DNA of 64,000 nucleotides, from positions 1-64,000 of the forward strand of contig NZ_BCVP01000007.1 of NCBI RefSeq assembly GCF_001591805.1. Reading direction: 5' to 3'. Each line of letters begins with the position of its first letter. The first letter of the stretch is position 1. This document shows positions 8,947 to 18,269 of the stretch, piece after piece. The notes beneath the pieces are model-generated. The model was not told the DNA's origin, did not search any database, and saw only the letters and a list, made by a program, of their open reading frames with translations. A program made the position numbers and the translations under genes. This stretch comes from Neobacillus novalis NBRC 102450 (GTDB lineage: Bacteria; Bacillota; Bacilli; Bacillales; Cytobacillaceae).

Positions 8947-9744
8947 CTAAGGCTGTGTCTGTGCCGTTGGTGCAAACTGCGATAATGGATTCGCTTTACC
9001 TGCTGGTGCCGGGGCATCGATTTTCGGCAGCTCGGCCTTCAGGTCAGCTAATTCTGGTAAATAGTATGCAGAAATAGTAAGGCTGTAGCTAATCGGCTGA
9101 TCTTCTTGATCAAGGCTAGTAATTTCTTGGCCGCCTGAATAAGTGATCGCCTCAACCACGACAATCCGTTTTAACGATTCCAGGGTTTCGATGAATTTCT
9201 CCAAATCCTCATAGGTCGGCGATTCCACACTCAACTGAACGGTTAGCTTTTTCATACCAACAGGTGCCGTTGGTGCCGGTTGCTGATCCCCGTTGCTTTC
9301 ATTTGCTGCATTTGGGTCTGCAGAAGTGTTTTGGGCAGCATTTGCGTCTGCTGTGGGGTTTTGAGCTCCATCTGAGTTTTGCGGATTAGCTTGATCCCCT
9401 GAAGCTGCTTCAGCATCCTTACTAAAACTGATTGATTTAATTGCACTATTAGAGACGTTTTCTGCCTTTTCTAAGTCTAAAATAAACTGTTCCTGAAGCG
9501 GTTCAACAGGAACCTTTTTCTGTAGTTCTCTTGTATCTTCAGCAGAAGCGGTTGTGTTGTCTGCCTTTTTTTGACTAATAATATCTAACAGCTTTTGTTC
9601 CGACGATAATTCTTGCTGTTTAATGGCCAGGTCTGATTTCAATGGAGTTAGGAAAAAGAACTGAGCATAGACGATGAGTACCACTAACAAAAGAATGCAG
9701 GCTCCAACAATAAGTTGGTCTCTCTTGGAGAAACGAAGCTTCAT
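8947..9744 (-). CDS. pilO: PilO-like type IV pilus alignment protein
   Basis: Inner-membrane partner of PilN in the pilus alignment subcomplex. The 265-aa protein has a short basic N-terminus, one membrane helix at about 11-31, then a helical stretch (LKSDLAIKQQELSSEQKLLDIISQKK) before a folded C-terminal part that starts near 168 (KLTVQLSVESPTYEDLEKFIETLE), as in PilO ferredoxin-like domains. Residues about 112-166 form a low-complexity Q/N/A/D/P linker with internal repetition (AQNPTADANAAQNTSADPN). The C-terminal tail is P/A-rich. It overlaps pilN by 4 nt. Sequence identity in this family is low; the call leans on topology and gene order. Confidence 0.85.
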   Translation of the reverse strand: MKLRFSKRDQLIVGACILLLVVLIVYAQFFFLTPLKSDLAIKQQELSSEQKLLDIISQKKADNTTASAEDTRELQKKVPVEPLQEQFILDLEKAENVSNSAIKSISFSKDAEAASGDQANPQNSDGAQNPTADANAAQNTSADPNAANESNGDQQPAPTAPVGMKKLTVQLSVESPTYEDLEKFIETLESLKRIVVVEAITYSGGQEITSLDQEDQPISYSLTISAYYLPELADLKAELPKIDAPAPAGKANPLSQFAPTAQTQP

Positions 9745-10571
9745 GATCCCTTCACTCCTTCCCCATCCTTCTTGCCCTGTTGTAAAATTTTCTTAACTTC
9801 TTCCTTGTTAAAGTTAATTTCAAATTGCCCTGTATAACGAGGTAGATAGTTACTTGTTTGACTTTTTGAGGCAGCCGCTGAACTATTGCTTACCGTGTTT
9901 TGATTGGTAGTCGTACTCGTTGTGTTATTCTGATTCAATGCTGTATCTGTTGCTGAATTGTTTTGATTATCAACAGTTGTTGTTGAATCTGTTGTTGGCG
10001 GATTAGTAGCACTTGTTGTTGGACTGGATGTATTATCTTGGCTATTTGAAGCTGCTGTGTTGCTAGCAGCATTAGTGTCAGTTTCAGTATTCGTTTCTGC
10101 GGCTGCTAATGAATTCAGGCTTGCTTCCTCAATCCATTTCGAGTGATTAAGGCTATTTAAGAAGTAGGCTGCCTCTCGGGCACTGTCAAATTGAACGGTA
10201 AGGGTAACAGCTCCTGATTCTGTATAGCCAAAGGATTGGATAAAACCGCGCTCAGGCAGCAATGAGGTTAGATGCTGCATGACCGGCACTGTTTGGATGG
10301 GATCATTTGCCCATTCAATCGCGCCCTTTAGTTGGCTGACAGAGCTTGAAGATATAACCGTTTCGTTATTTTGCTGTTCTTTCTCGGCAATCTTTTTTGT
10401 CGTCGAAATTTGCCGATCTAAAGAAGTCAACTCATCTTTAACAGATTGAGTCTGCCAAAAATAGAAACCGCCTATTACTAAAAATACGGCTAGCAAACTG
10501 GATAACGTAATGATAAAGGCAAATTTTTTCGGTTCTTTTTGCGGAAGCAGGTTAATTTCTACTAACATCAT
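9741..10571 (-). CDS. pilN: PilN-like type IV pilus assembly protein
   Basis: PilN links cytosolic PilM to PilO. The product starts MMLVEINLLPQKE; the VEINLLP motif is the conserved PilM-binding segment of PilN. A membrane helix follows at about 17-39, then a helical region and a ferredoxin-like fold to about 155. Residues about 160-245 are an unusually long N/T/S/Q/A-rich linker, after which a short basic tail (FNKEEVKKILQQGKKDGEG) ends the protein. It overlaps pilM and pilO by 4 nt each. The second Met is an equally possible start. Confidence 0.88.
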   Translation of the reverse strand: MMLVEINLLPQKEPKKFAFIITLSSLLAVFLVIGGFYFWQTQSVKDELTSLDRQISTTKKIAEKEQQNNETVISSSSVSQLKGAIEWANDPIQTVPVMQHLTSLLPERGFIQSFGYTESGAVTLTVQFDSAREAAYFLNSLNHSKWIEEASLNSLAAAETNTETDTNAASNTAASNSQDNTSSPTTSATNPPTTDSTTTVDNQNNSATDTALNQNNTTSTTTNQNTVSNSSAAASKSQTSNYLPRYTGQFEINFNKEEVKKILQQGKKDGEGVKGS

Positions 10572-11563
10572 TGCACCTCTTTTAAAGCGAGACCTAAAGA
10601 TAGCAATAAATTAGCCGGTACGCTTCCTGTTTTTCCTTGTAAATCTGAATGAAGTGAAAGCAATTCAATCGGAACCTCAAAGCGCTCATTCATTTCTTCA
10701 GCAACGGCTTTGAGCATTGGATGGTCCCCAGTTAATAAAAACTTGGTAATATCATGTTTCTCATTGCTCAATGAATAACGATAAAAATCCAGTAATTTCG
10801 TTAATTCTTTAAAAATTTCTTCAAACTGAATCACCAATTCATCTGTTTCACCTTTATATTTACAGACCATCATTCCCGAACTATCCCGCCCTATTTCCCA
10901 TTGATTTAGCTCAAACGGTAAGGCAAACGGACGCATGACAACAGGGACAACTCCCTCAAAAATACACAAATTCACGCTGGTCAAATCAAATTGAATCGTA
11001 AACAGATTTTCATTTGCATCGCCTTGACCGAGCGTATGGTATAAACGATAGAGTGCCAGCGGAGAAATATCCGCAGCCACTGGATGCAGCTTCAGACTCG
11101 AAAATAAATCCGCATATTCCATGACAAATTGCTCTGGAGCAGCAAATAGTAGCAGCTCCTTTGTCTTTCCATTATCCGTTAGTGGATAAAAATCAAATAT
11201 CGGTTCTTCAAATGGTAAATGAATGCTGGCACCAAGCTCCAAATAAAGATAGCCCTTCATTTCATCATCCTGGATTTCAGTTGGAACAGATACCTTTCGG
11301 ATAATGACTAATTGATCGGGTACGACAAAGCGAATCGAGCGCCGCTGAATCTTCCACTCGTCAATACACTCATCCAAGATATTCGCTAAGGAATCGATAT
11401 CAGCAATTTTGCCGTCAACAATGATTCCAGGCGGCAAAAAGCGTTCGCCCCATTTTTGTGCCTGTGGCGGGTTTGCCTGCTTTAATTCAACACAACGAAT
11501 CGAGTGGTCATTTAGCACTAGGTTGATTATTCGGTTTTTAGAGTTAAAGAGGGAAAAAGCCAT
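10568..11563 (-). CDS. pilM: PilM-like actin-fold type IV pilus protein
   Basis: Cytosolic actin-like ATPase of the pilus inner-membrane platform that binds the PilN N-terminus. The 331-aa product begins with a divergent actin-fold segment (NLVLNDHSIRCVELKQANP) and has the PilM-type region RRSIRFVVPDQLVIIRKVSVP near 95-115. The ATPase phosphate loops are degenerate compared with proteobacterial PilM. It follows pilD by 16 nt and overlaps pilN, so pilD-M-N-O are read together. Confidence 0.85.
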   Translation of the reverse strand: MAFSLFNSKNRIINLVLNDHSIRCVELKQANPPQAQKWGERFLPPGIIVDGKIADIDSLANILDECIDEWKIQRRSIRFVVPDQLVIIRKVSVPTEIQDDEMKGYLYLELGASIHLPFEEPIFDFYPLTDNGKTKELLLFAAPEQFVMEYADLFSSLKLHPVAADISPLALYRLYHTLGQGDANENLFTIQFDLTSVNLCIFEGVVPVVMRPFALPFELNQWEIGRDSSGMMVCKYKGETDELVIQFEEIFKELTKLLDFYRYSLSNEKHDITKFLLTGDHPMLKAVAEEMNERFEVPIELLSLHSDLQGKTGSVPANLLLSLGLALKEVQ

Positions 11564-11579
11564 TTAAATAACCCCTTAG

Positions 11580-12335
11580 TTAAAATCCGTGATTAAGAAA
11601 ACGTACGTATAGGTCGATGAGTTCCGGTCCCCAATAATATGCTGACAAGGTTCCCGCGGCAATAAATGGTCCAAATGGAATCGGCTGCCGCTTTTTAACG
11701 ATTCTAAAAAGCTGTGCCAGTCCGCCAAGTACGGCGCCGTATAGGGTTGATAAGAAGAACGATAATAACACTAGCTTAAATCCTAAGACAAAGCCGAGTA
11801 AGCCATAAAGTTTAACATCCCCGCCACCCATGCCGCCTTTACTGACAATAGCAATGAGTAATAGCAGTGTGAAACCTGTTGCTGCCCCTACAAGGCTGTC
11901 CCACCAGGGGTTCAGCGGCCAAACAATACGCTCCAATAAAAAAATCCCTGCAAACCAAATCAGAATTTTATCAGGGATGAGCATATAGTGAATATCCGAA
12001 ACAACGATAATCATAAACATCGAAACTAGCGTTAATGCTACAACTAACTCCCCTGACCAGCCAACTACATAGGATGATGTTACAAAAAGTATACCAGTAA
12101 GCAATTCCATAATTGGATAGATAGGAGAAATCCGCGACTTACAGCCGCGGCATTTTCCCCTTTGAAACATATATGAAACCACTGGGATGAGTTCTATTGG
12201 TGTTAATTGATGCCCGCAGGATGGACAAGCGGATCTTGGTGAAACAATTGATTTCTTTAAAGGGACCCGGAGGCCTACAACGTTGAAAAAGGAACCTAAA
12301 GTAATTCCATATAAAAATAGTATAATATACACCAT
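11580..12335 (-). CDS. comC: Prepilin peptidase/N-methyltransferase (PilD/ComC)
   Basis: A24 aspartic protease that cleaves class III signal peptides of pilins. The 251-aa membrane protein has the zinc tetracysteine pair C37/C40 and C62/C65, and catalytic aspartates D114 (SDIHYMLIPD) and D173 (GMGGGDVK). It occupies the B. subtilis comC position, so it may serve both this pilus and the DNA-uptake pseudopilus encoded elsewhere; that dual role is inferred. It starts 5 nt after the pilin stop. Confidence 0.95.
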   Translation of the reverse strand: MVYIILFLYGITLGSFFNVVGLRVPLKKSIVSPRSACPSCGHQLTPIELIPVVSYMFQRGKCRGCKSRISPIYPIMELLTGILFVTSSYVVGWSGELVVALTLVSMFMIIVVSDIHYMLIPDKILIWFAGIFLLERIVWPLNPWWDSLVGAATGFTLLLLIAIVSKGGMGGGDVKLYGLLGFVLGFKLVLLSFFLSTLYGAVLGGLAQLFRIVKKRQPIPFGPFIAAGTLSAYYWGPELIDLYVRFLNHGF

Positions 12336-12340
12336 CAGTT

Positions 12341-12838
12341 TTACTTATTTATTACACTATCTCTATTTAAATCCTTTATTGCAACTGCTTCATGATTAGC
12401 ATCTTGTACTCCTCTATCAGCATTAATGAGTTTTACTTTAGTTGCTTTACCATCTGTAACTTCAACAAATGAACCTGCTGGTGCACCTTTAAGTGCAAGA
12501 ACTTGAGTTAAACTTTTAGCATTTCCTCTTGTATATCCCTTGGTAGTTTTATCAGGGTCTTTAACATCATCAAGAAAATTTGCTGCTTCTAAATATTCTA
12601 ATGTTAAATAAACTGTTCCAGTCTGAAGTTGTGGTTCGGTAGTAACAGCAAGTTTTGCGGAATTTACCATTTGTTCTGCATTTGCAACATGAGCATCCTT
12701 TTTTGAGTTATCAATAATTTTTCCAATACTAGGAATTGCAATTGCTGCAATAATCCCCAAAATAACAATAACTGCGAGCAATTCAATCAAAGTTAACCCG
12801 CGTTGATCTTTAAGTTTCTTTTTTAACATTTGAAACAT
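12341..12838 (-). CDS. Major type IV pilin (prepilin)
   Basis: Structural pilus subunit of 165 aa. The leader MFQMLKKKLKDQRG is followed by LTLIELLAVIVILG, with cleavage predicted after G14 and Glu at mature position 5. The mature protein starts with Leu rather than the common Phe. The hydrophobic helix spans about 15-37; the globular domain is small, has no cysteines and ends DRDSVINK-like (LNRDSVINK). It has its own strong ribosome site (GAGGAG) and a likely promoter at 12888-12916, which would allow far higher expression than the assembly genes. It is the probable major pilin because of its position and single copy. Confidence 0.92.
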   Translation of the reverse strand: MFQMLKKKLKDQRGLTLIELLAVIVILGIIAAIAIPSIGKIIDNSKKDAHVANAEQMVNSAKLAVTTEPQLQTGTVYLTLEYLEAANFLDDVKDPDKTTKGYTRGNAKSLTQVLALKGAPAGSFVEVTDGKATKVKLINADRGVQDANHEAVAIKDLNRDSVINK

Positions 12839-12887
12839 AATTCCATCTCCTCAATGGTTCTATGAACCTAGTAATATTTTCTCTTTT

Positions 12888-12916
12888 AGTATACAGTAAT
12901 TTACAAGGTAAATAAA
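12888..12916 (-). promoter_or_regulatory. Probable promoter of the major pilin gene
   Basis: Minus strand: -35-like TTTATT (12911-12916), a 17-nt spacer, then a strong -10 TATACT (12888-12893), about 50 nt before the pilin ATG. A small hairpin (GGTTC ATA GAACC) lies in the leader at about 12856-12868. Confidence 0.5.
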
Positions 12917-12971
12917 AGTGTATTTTAGGTATATTGTCACTTTTCATCAACTTTTTTGTTTTTTTGCCGTT

Positions 12972-14189
12972 TTATTGGTTATGTTGTTGAAATTGGTTGA
13001 ACATATCGAACATAGGTACCATAATTGCTGTAACTATTGTACCAACAAGTCCTGCTAAAACAACAATCATTAATGGTTCAATCAATGATTTTAGTCTATC
13101 AGTTCCTGTTTCGACTTCTTTTTCATAGAACTCGGCAATTTTTGAAAGCATTGCGTCAAGTGCGCCTGTTTCCTCCCCAATCGCAATCATTTGTGTAACA
13201 AGCGGTGGGAAGGCCCAGTGTTTTTGCATCGGTTCCGTCATTGAACGTCCTTTTTCAAGGGAATCTCGTGATTCTCGTATCACTCGGGCGAGAACTTCAT
13301 TTTCGACTACCTTTTCGACAATCGCCATTGCTTGAAGAATCGGGACAGAGCTGGAAAATAAAGAACTAAGGGTTCGCATCATTCGAGCCAGGGCTGCTTT
13401 TTGCAGTAAGTTTCCAAAAATAGGCATCCTTAATAACATATAATCTAAATAGTATTTAGATTGACTGTTACTCTTAAGATAAGTAATGAACACTACAATT
13501 GCAATAATAAATATAGCGACAAGCCACCAAAATGATTGCATAAAACCACTTGCTGCAAGGACAAACCTTGTAATTGCCGGCAGTTGACCGCCCAAATCAG
13601 CAAACATCGTGACAAATGTTGGAACAACGGCAACTAACAAAAAGATAACAACCGCGATTGCTATAATTCCCACTACAGTAGGATATGCCAGGGCAGATAC
13701 GATTTTTTGTTTAGTATAATGCTGTTTTTCAAAGTGTTCAGCCAAGCGGTCAAGTGTCTCATCTAAATTACCGCTGACTTCTCCTGCTTTGACCATATTA
13801 ATAAACATCGGTGTGAATATTTTCTTATGCTTAGCCACTGCATCAGAAAGAGGATTACCTTCCCGTAATTCTTGTTCAACGTCAAGTAATGCCTTCTTCA
13901 ACGCTTTACTATCTGTTTGAACTGCAAGAATCGCTGTTGCTTCGACAACCGTTACTCCTGCTTTGATTAACGTCGAAAATTGTCTTAAATAAATGACAAA
14001 ATGCTGCAGCTTCACTGGATTTCCTAGTGAGATATCCTTAGTCATCAAGGTCTCAGGAATCTCCGTCATTTCAATTACACGAATTCCTTCTTCCTTAAGC
14101 TTGACCATTGCTTCTCGCTTAGAACCTGCATTTACGGTGCCCTGCCGTTTTCCTTTTCGGTCTCTTCCAGCATATTTAAATCTAGCCAT
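12972..14189 (-). CDS. pilC: Type IV pilus platform protein PilC
   Basis: Polytopic inner-membrane platform that rotates under PilB or PilT to insert or extract pilins. The 405-aa protein contains two GspF/T2SF domains (about 70-195 and 275-395) and three membrane segments (about 170-190, 217-240, 375-398). It starts MARFKYAGRDRKGKRQG, typical of PilC, and has the EVSGNLDETLDRLAEHFE and EETGALDAMLSKIAEFYE paired motifs. It overlaps pilT by 8 nt. Confidence 0.95.
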   Translation of the reverse strand: MARFKYAGRDRKGKRQGTVNAGSKREAMVKLKEEGIRVIEMTEIPETLMTKDISLGNPVKLQHFVIYLRQFSTLIKAGVTVVEATAILAVQTDSKALKKALLDVEQELREGNPLSDAVAKHKKIFTPMFINMVKAGEVSGNLDETLDRLAEHFEKQHYTKQKIVSALAYPTVVGIIAIAVVIFLLVAVVPTFVTMFADLGGQLPAITRFVLAASGFMQSFWWLVAIFIIAIVVFITYLKSNSQSKYYLDYMLLRMPIFGNLLQKAALARMMRTLSSLFSSSVPILQAMAIVEKVVENEVLARVIRESRDSLEKGRSMTEPMQKHWAFPPLVTQMIAIGEETGALDAMLSKIAEFYEKEVETGTDRLKSLIEPLMIVVLAGLVGTIVTAIMVPMFDMFNQFQQHNQ

Positions 14190-15231
14190 TCATCAACATC
14201 TTTTCTTGTAAATATTGCACTGCCGATTCCTTTTGAATGATATTTCGATCAATAAGATCTCGAATACTCATTTCAAGCGTATGCATCCCTTGGGCTCGGG
14301 ACGTTTGCATCGTACTCTGAATTTGGTGGACTTTTTCATTTCTTATCAAGTTAGCGATTGCAGCATTGTTTACCAAAATTTCTGTGGCTGCTTTTCTGCC
14401 TTTTTTATCAGCAGTTGGAAATAAACGTTGCGAAATAACCCCAACTAGGACTGAGGCCAACTGGATACGAATTTGCGGCTGTTGACCCGATGGGAAGACA
14501 TCGATTATTCGGTTAATAGTTGTTGGTGCACTAGATGTATGAAGTGTTCCTAGAACAAGGTGCCCTGTTTCAGCTGCTGTAATTGCAATCGACATCGTTT
14601 CTAAATCGCGCATCTCACCGACAAGAATAACATCAGGGTCCTGTCGAAGTGCCGCCTTTAAGCCGCTTGCATAATTATTTGTATCAAATCCAACTTCCCT
14701 TTGATCAATTACCGAGTGACCGTGTCGGTGGAGATATTCGATTGGATCTTCTAAGGTAATAATATGCTTCCTCATCGTTCGATTCATATAATCAATCATC
14801 GACGCGAGTGTAGTTGATTTCCCGCTACCCGTTGGGCCTGTGACAAGAATTAGACCCTGCGGCTTCTCCACAAGCTTGGAGACGATGTCAGGCAAATCTA
14901 GGTCCTCAATAGATGGAACTTTTGAAGCAACTACCCTAAGGGCTATTGAAACGCTTTTCCGTTGATGGTACGAATTGACACGGAAGCGCGAACTACCCGG
15001 TACACCATATGAAAAGTCAAGTTCGCCTTTTTCCTTAAATAAATCCCACATACTTTCTGGAATAATTGCTTTTGCCATTTCTTCAGTATCGGTTGGCAAT
15101 AGTTTATCAGTTCCATACCTTCGTAAATCACCGTTTATGCGTAGGACCGGAGGAACTCCAACAGTTAAATGTACATCCGAAGCTTTATATTCAATAGCTG
15201 CTTTCAAAATTGCATCAATTTTTTCTTTCAT
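14182..15231 (-). CDS. pilT: Type IV pilus retraction ATPase PilT
   Basis: Hexameric ATPase that powers pilus retraction. The 349-aa protein has an N-terminal PAS-like domain (KASDVHLTVGVPPVLRING), Walker A GPTGSGKST at 132-140, the Asp box TLEDPIEYLH, the Walker B/GE motif VILVGEMRDLETM, and an AIRNLIRE-like motif (AIANLIRNEKVHQI near 290) that distinguishes PilT from PilB. Its presence implies a dynamic pilus rather than a secretion pseudopilus. Ribosome site GGAGTATTAGGGT precedes the ATG. Confidence 0.95.
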   Translation of the reverse strand: MKEKIDAILKAAIEYKASDVHLTVGVPPVLRINGDLRRYGTDKLLPTDTEEMAKAIIPESMWDLFKEKGELDFSYGVPGSSRFRVNSYHQRKSVSIALRVVASKVPSIEDLDLPDIVSKLVEKPQGLILVTGPTGSGKSTTLASMIDYMNRTMRKHIITLEDPIEYLHRHGHSVIDQREVGFDTNNYASGLKAALRQDPDVILVGEMRDLETMSIAITAAETGHLVLGTLHTSSAPTTINRIIDVFPSGQQPQIRIQLASVLVGVISQRLFPTADKKGRKAATEILVNNAAIANLIRNEKVHQIQSTMQTSRAQGMHTLEMSIRDLIDRNIIQKESAVQYLQEKMLMNG

Positions 15232-15243
15232 ACCCTAATACTC

Positions 15244-16905
15244 CTACTCCAGAGTCGCTACTCTTAATACTTCTTCAGTGGTTGTTAACCCTTGTTTTAT
15301 TTTCAATAATCCATCGTCAATTAAAAAGATGGTTTTATTTTTAGTTGCTATTTCCTTTAGTTTTTGAAAAGATTCGTCATTCATCAATGCTCGGCTCATC
15401 TCATCATTGATAACGAGCACTTCATGAAGGGCAATCCTGCCTTTATAGCCCGACATGTTACAGGAAGAACAGCCCTTCCCCCGTGAAATTTGTTCAATTT
15501 TCATTCCACGCCTAGCAAAAATTTCTAGCTCTCGTTTTGATGGTTCTTGAATCTCTAGACAATCACGGCACACTTTTCGAACAAGCCGCTGTGACACAAT
15601 ACCGCTTAAGGAGGCTGCTAGTAAAAACGGTTCTACTCCCATATCAATCAGCCTTGTAACAGTCCCAATTGAATCATTTGTATGAAGGGTGCTTAATACT
15701 AGGTGGCCGGTTAAGGAAGCGCGGATTGCCACTTCAGCCGTTTCTTTATCGCGTATTTCTCCGACCATAATAATATTCGGATCTTGACGGAGAATTGACC
15801 TTAATCCAGCGGCAAAGGTCATCCCGACATTCGTATTCACTTGAATTTGATTAATCCCTTCCAATTGGTATTCGACAGGATCTTCAATTGTTATGATATT
15901 GACGGCTTCATTATTTAACTTGTTAAGTGCTGCATAAAGGGTTGAAGATTTACCTGAACCTGTTGGCCCGGTAATAAGCAAAATGCCCGTTGGCTTTTCA
16001 ATCATTTCATTAAAACGTTTCATATTAAGGGCATTAAATCCAAGTTTACTTAAATCATTTAATGTTGATCCCATATCAAGAAGACGCATTACGATCTTTT
16101 CCCCGTAAACAGTCGGCAGCGTGGAGACACGGAGATCAACTGGGTGAAATTCAAGATTTAGTTTAATCCGTCCATCCTGTGGAATTCTGTGCTCGGTAAT
16201 ATCGAGATTAGACATGATTTTAATTCTTGCTGTTAGAACGCCTTGCATGTGGCTGGGCAGAATACGCTCAACACGTAGAACTCCATCCACTCGGTACCGG
16301 ACGACAACTTTCGTTTCCTGCGGATCAATATGAATATCGCTGGCCCTTTGAATGACAGCATTTGACAAAATCTGATTCACAAGGCGGACAATCGGTGAAT
16401 CTAGATCAGTTACATCGTCTGTCCGCCCCTTTTCATTTTTCTGTAATTCATCAAGCAGCTCAGCAAAACCATCATCGACATCATAGTATTTATTAATCGA
16501 TCGCAGGATATCATCTTTTGTAGCAATTGCCGGTTCAATTTGAAATCCCGTTGATAAACGAAGATCATCAATGACAATGAAATCCATCGGATTAGCCATT
16601 GCGACGAATAGCTTATTGCCCTCTTTTTTCAACGGAATAATTAGGTTTCTTCTCGCTGCTTCTTTAGAGATGAGTGAAAAAAGATTCGTTTCAAATGGAT
16701 AATGAAAAAGACTGATATGTGGGACTCCAAGCTGATGTTCCAGCACTTCAATCAACTGATGTTCGGTAATGTATCCACGGTCCAATAGAGCTTCACCAAG
16801 TTTTTGATTCGTACTCTTCTTTTCAAGTGTTGCTTGAAGCTGTTCAACTGTTATGAGACCCTCTTCAATTAACAAATCTCCAAGTTTTTTTCGCATTTGC
16901 TTCAT
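15244..16905 (-). CDS. pilB: Type IV pilus extension ATPase PilB with tandem MshEN domains
   Basis: Pilus assembly ATPase of 553 aa. Residues about 7-30 (KLGDLLIEEG...) and 35-58 (KLGEALLDRG...) fit the duplicated MshEN c-di-GMP-binding motif (RLGxxL..G..L..L..Q), with Lys in place of Arg and Lys for the last Gln in the first copy. The AAA+ core has Walker A GPTGSGKSS from 313, the Asp box TIEDPVEYQ, and Walker B VGEIRDKETAEVA. A zinc tetracysteine (C446, C449, C479, C482) matches PilB/GspE. Known homologues with MshEN bind c-di-GMP; binding here is inferred. Confidence 0.95.
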   Translation of the reverse strand: MKQMRKKLGDLLIEEGLITVEQLQATLEKKSTNQKLGEALLDRGYITEHQLIEVLEHQLGVPHISLFHYPFETNLFSLISKEAARRNLIIPLKKEGNKLFVAMANPMDFIVIDDLRLSTGFQIEPAIATKDDILRSINKYYDVDDGFAELLDELQKNEKGRTDDVTDLDSPIVRLVNQILSNAVIQRASDIHIDPQETKVVVRYRVDGVLRVERILPSHMQGVLTARIKIMSNLDITEHRIPQDGRIKLNLEFHPVDLRVSTLPTVYGEKIVMRLLDMGSTLNDLSKLGFNALNMKRFNEMIEKPTGILLITGPTGSGKSSTLYAALNKLNNEAVNIITIEDPVEYQLEGINQIQVNTNVGMTFAAGLRSILRQDPNIIMVGEIRDKETAEVAIRASLTGHLVLSTLHTNDSIGTVTRLIDMGVEPFLLAASLSGIVSQRLVRKVCRDCLEIQEPSKRELEIFARRGMKIEQISRGKGCSSCNMSGYKGRIALHEVLVINDEMSRALMNDESFQKLKEIATKNKTIFLIDDGLLKIKQGLTTTEEVLRVATLE

Positions 16906-16920
16906 TCTACACTCCTACCA

Positions 16921-18249
16921 TTATTTTGGTTGTTCATTTGGTTTTCCCCAAAGATTGCTATCATCCTGTTGAACCTCATCAGAATTTGTTGATGTTTTGT
17001 TTCCAATTGAATTGGAATCATCATTGGACTGACTATTATTTTCAGTATCGACTATACTACCGGACGTATCAGAAGTTTGCGGCGTCCCCTGTTCGTATCT
17101 CGCTAGGGCCTGAACTATCACTTGGTATATTGGTGGATAATAGTCCTCTGAGATTAATTCACTTTTAATGAACTGGTTTCCTTGATATATTTCCCTGTAA
17201 ACCTTGACAATTTGACCGTCTGCACCTTTTGCCTGGATTTTTGTTTTTCCAGGGAGAAGCTGTGGACTATATTGTACAATCGTCTTAGGCTTTAATGATT
17301 GTTCATCTTTTTTGTTGATTTTATAATTATTTAGAAACTCTTCACCCTTTAAGATAACCCTTAACTTGTCGTTCTCTAATTGAAGTTCAAGAAAATATTT
17401 CGCCTTTTTTGGATTTGCTATGACAAAATCGACTTGTTCATTTTGGTTAACTTTTGCTTCAAAGCCCAATGGCGCATAATCCGGGAGCGAACTACTAATG
17501 TTTCTTTCTACAATCGAAAAGTCAGAAGGTAAAATGGCTTGATATATTCCAGTAGCAATAATATTTAATGAAGATGAATCCCCGACCTTGTGTTTTTTTG
17601 CAAAATCTAGCAATGAAAAGGTGGATTCTTCTTTGATTTCAATTGTTGGATTATTCTCAATGATAGTTGCTAAATCATCTGGAACTTCCTTCATTGTTAC
17701 AATTGCATCACTTATAATAGTATCCTTCTTTGTTTGATTTGTAAGTAAGAAATCATTATAAAGGTTAAATGATTGTTCACCAGATTCGAAAAGTGAAGCT
17801 TGTGTATTTAAACTAGTCGTAAGCTTTTCTAAATCAAAAGTACTGGTTTCTAGTTGCGGGAAGAGAATTTGTAATTGTTCTTTTACCTGTGATTTAGTAA
17901 CAATAATACTAACAGGACTTTTTTGTCCTTCCTTTAAGGAATCAATCGTTTGCTTTGAATCTAAATGGAAATGGTTTAAATCGAGTGGAGAAGTGATTTC
18001 TCCATATTTTAGTTCAATCGAGGTATTCTTAAGCCAGTCAACATACTTTTCCTCCAACATACTAATGGCTTCACCTTTTGTTTTCCCAGAAACATCTAAT
18101 GGACCGATTGTTGTTCCAACTGAGTACTTTCCATCAACATTTGTTATTTTTTCAAATGCTTTTGCCCCAAAGTGGGAGAAACTAAATATTAATGCCGTAC
18201 TTACAAAAATAACAATAAATAACTTTATGATTTGTTGATTTTTGCCCAA
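16921..18249 (-). CDS. VanW/G5-domain membrane-anchored protein in the pilus operon
   Basis: The 442-aa protein has an N-terminal membrane anchor (about 8-28), a peptidoglycan-binding_4-like segment (about 40-110, VGTTIGPLDVSGKTKGEAISML), a VanW-like core (about 215-310, with ATGIYQAILPSDFSIVERN), a G5-like module (about 328-365, with KTIVQYSPQLLPGKTKIQ) and a disordered S/N/D/Q-rich tail. VanW-family proteins are cell-envelope proteins without a firmly known biochemical activity. Start is TTG (18247-18249) with ribosome site GGGAGG. It ends 15 nt before pilB, so it is cotranscribed. It may help the pilus cross the thick wall; that is inference. Confidence 0.75.
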   Translation of the reverse strand: MGKNQQIIKLFIVIFVSTALIFSFSHFGAKAFEKITNVDGKYSVGTTIGPLDVSGKTKGEAISMLEEKYVDWLKNTSIELKYGEITSPLDLNHFHLDSKQTIDSLKEGQKSPVSIIVTKSQVKEQLQILFPQLETSTFDLEKLTTSLNTQASLFESGEQSFNLYNDFLLTNQTKKDTIISDAIVTMKEVPDDLATIIENNPTIEIKEESTFSLLDFAKKHKVGDSSSLNIIATGIYQAILPSDFSIVERNISSSLPDYAPLGFEAKVNQNEQVDFVIANPKKAKYFLELQLENDKLRVILKGEEFLNNYKINKKDEQSLKPKTIVQYSPQLLPGKTKIQAKGADGQIVKVYREIYQGNQFIKSELISEDYYPPIYQVIVQALARYEQGTPQTSDTSGSIVDTENNSQSNDDSNSIGNKTSTNSDEVQQDDSNLWGKPNEQPK

Positions 18250-18269
18250 ATGATCTGCCTCCCTTCAAA

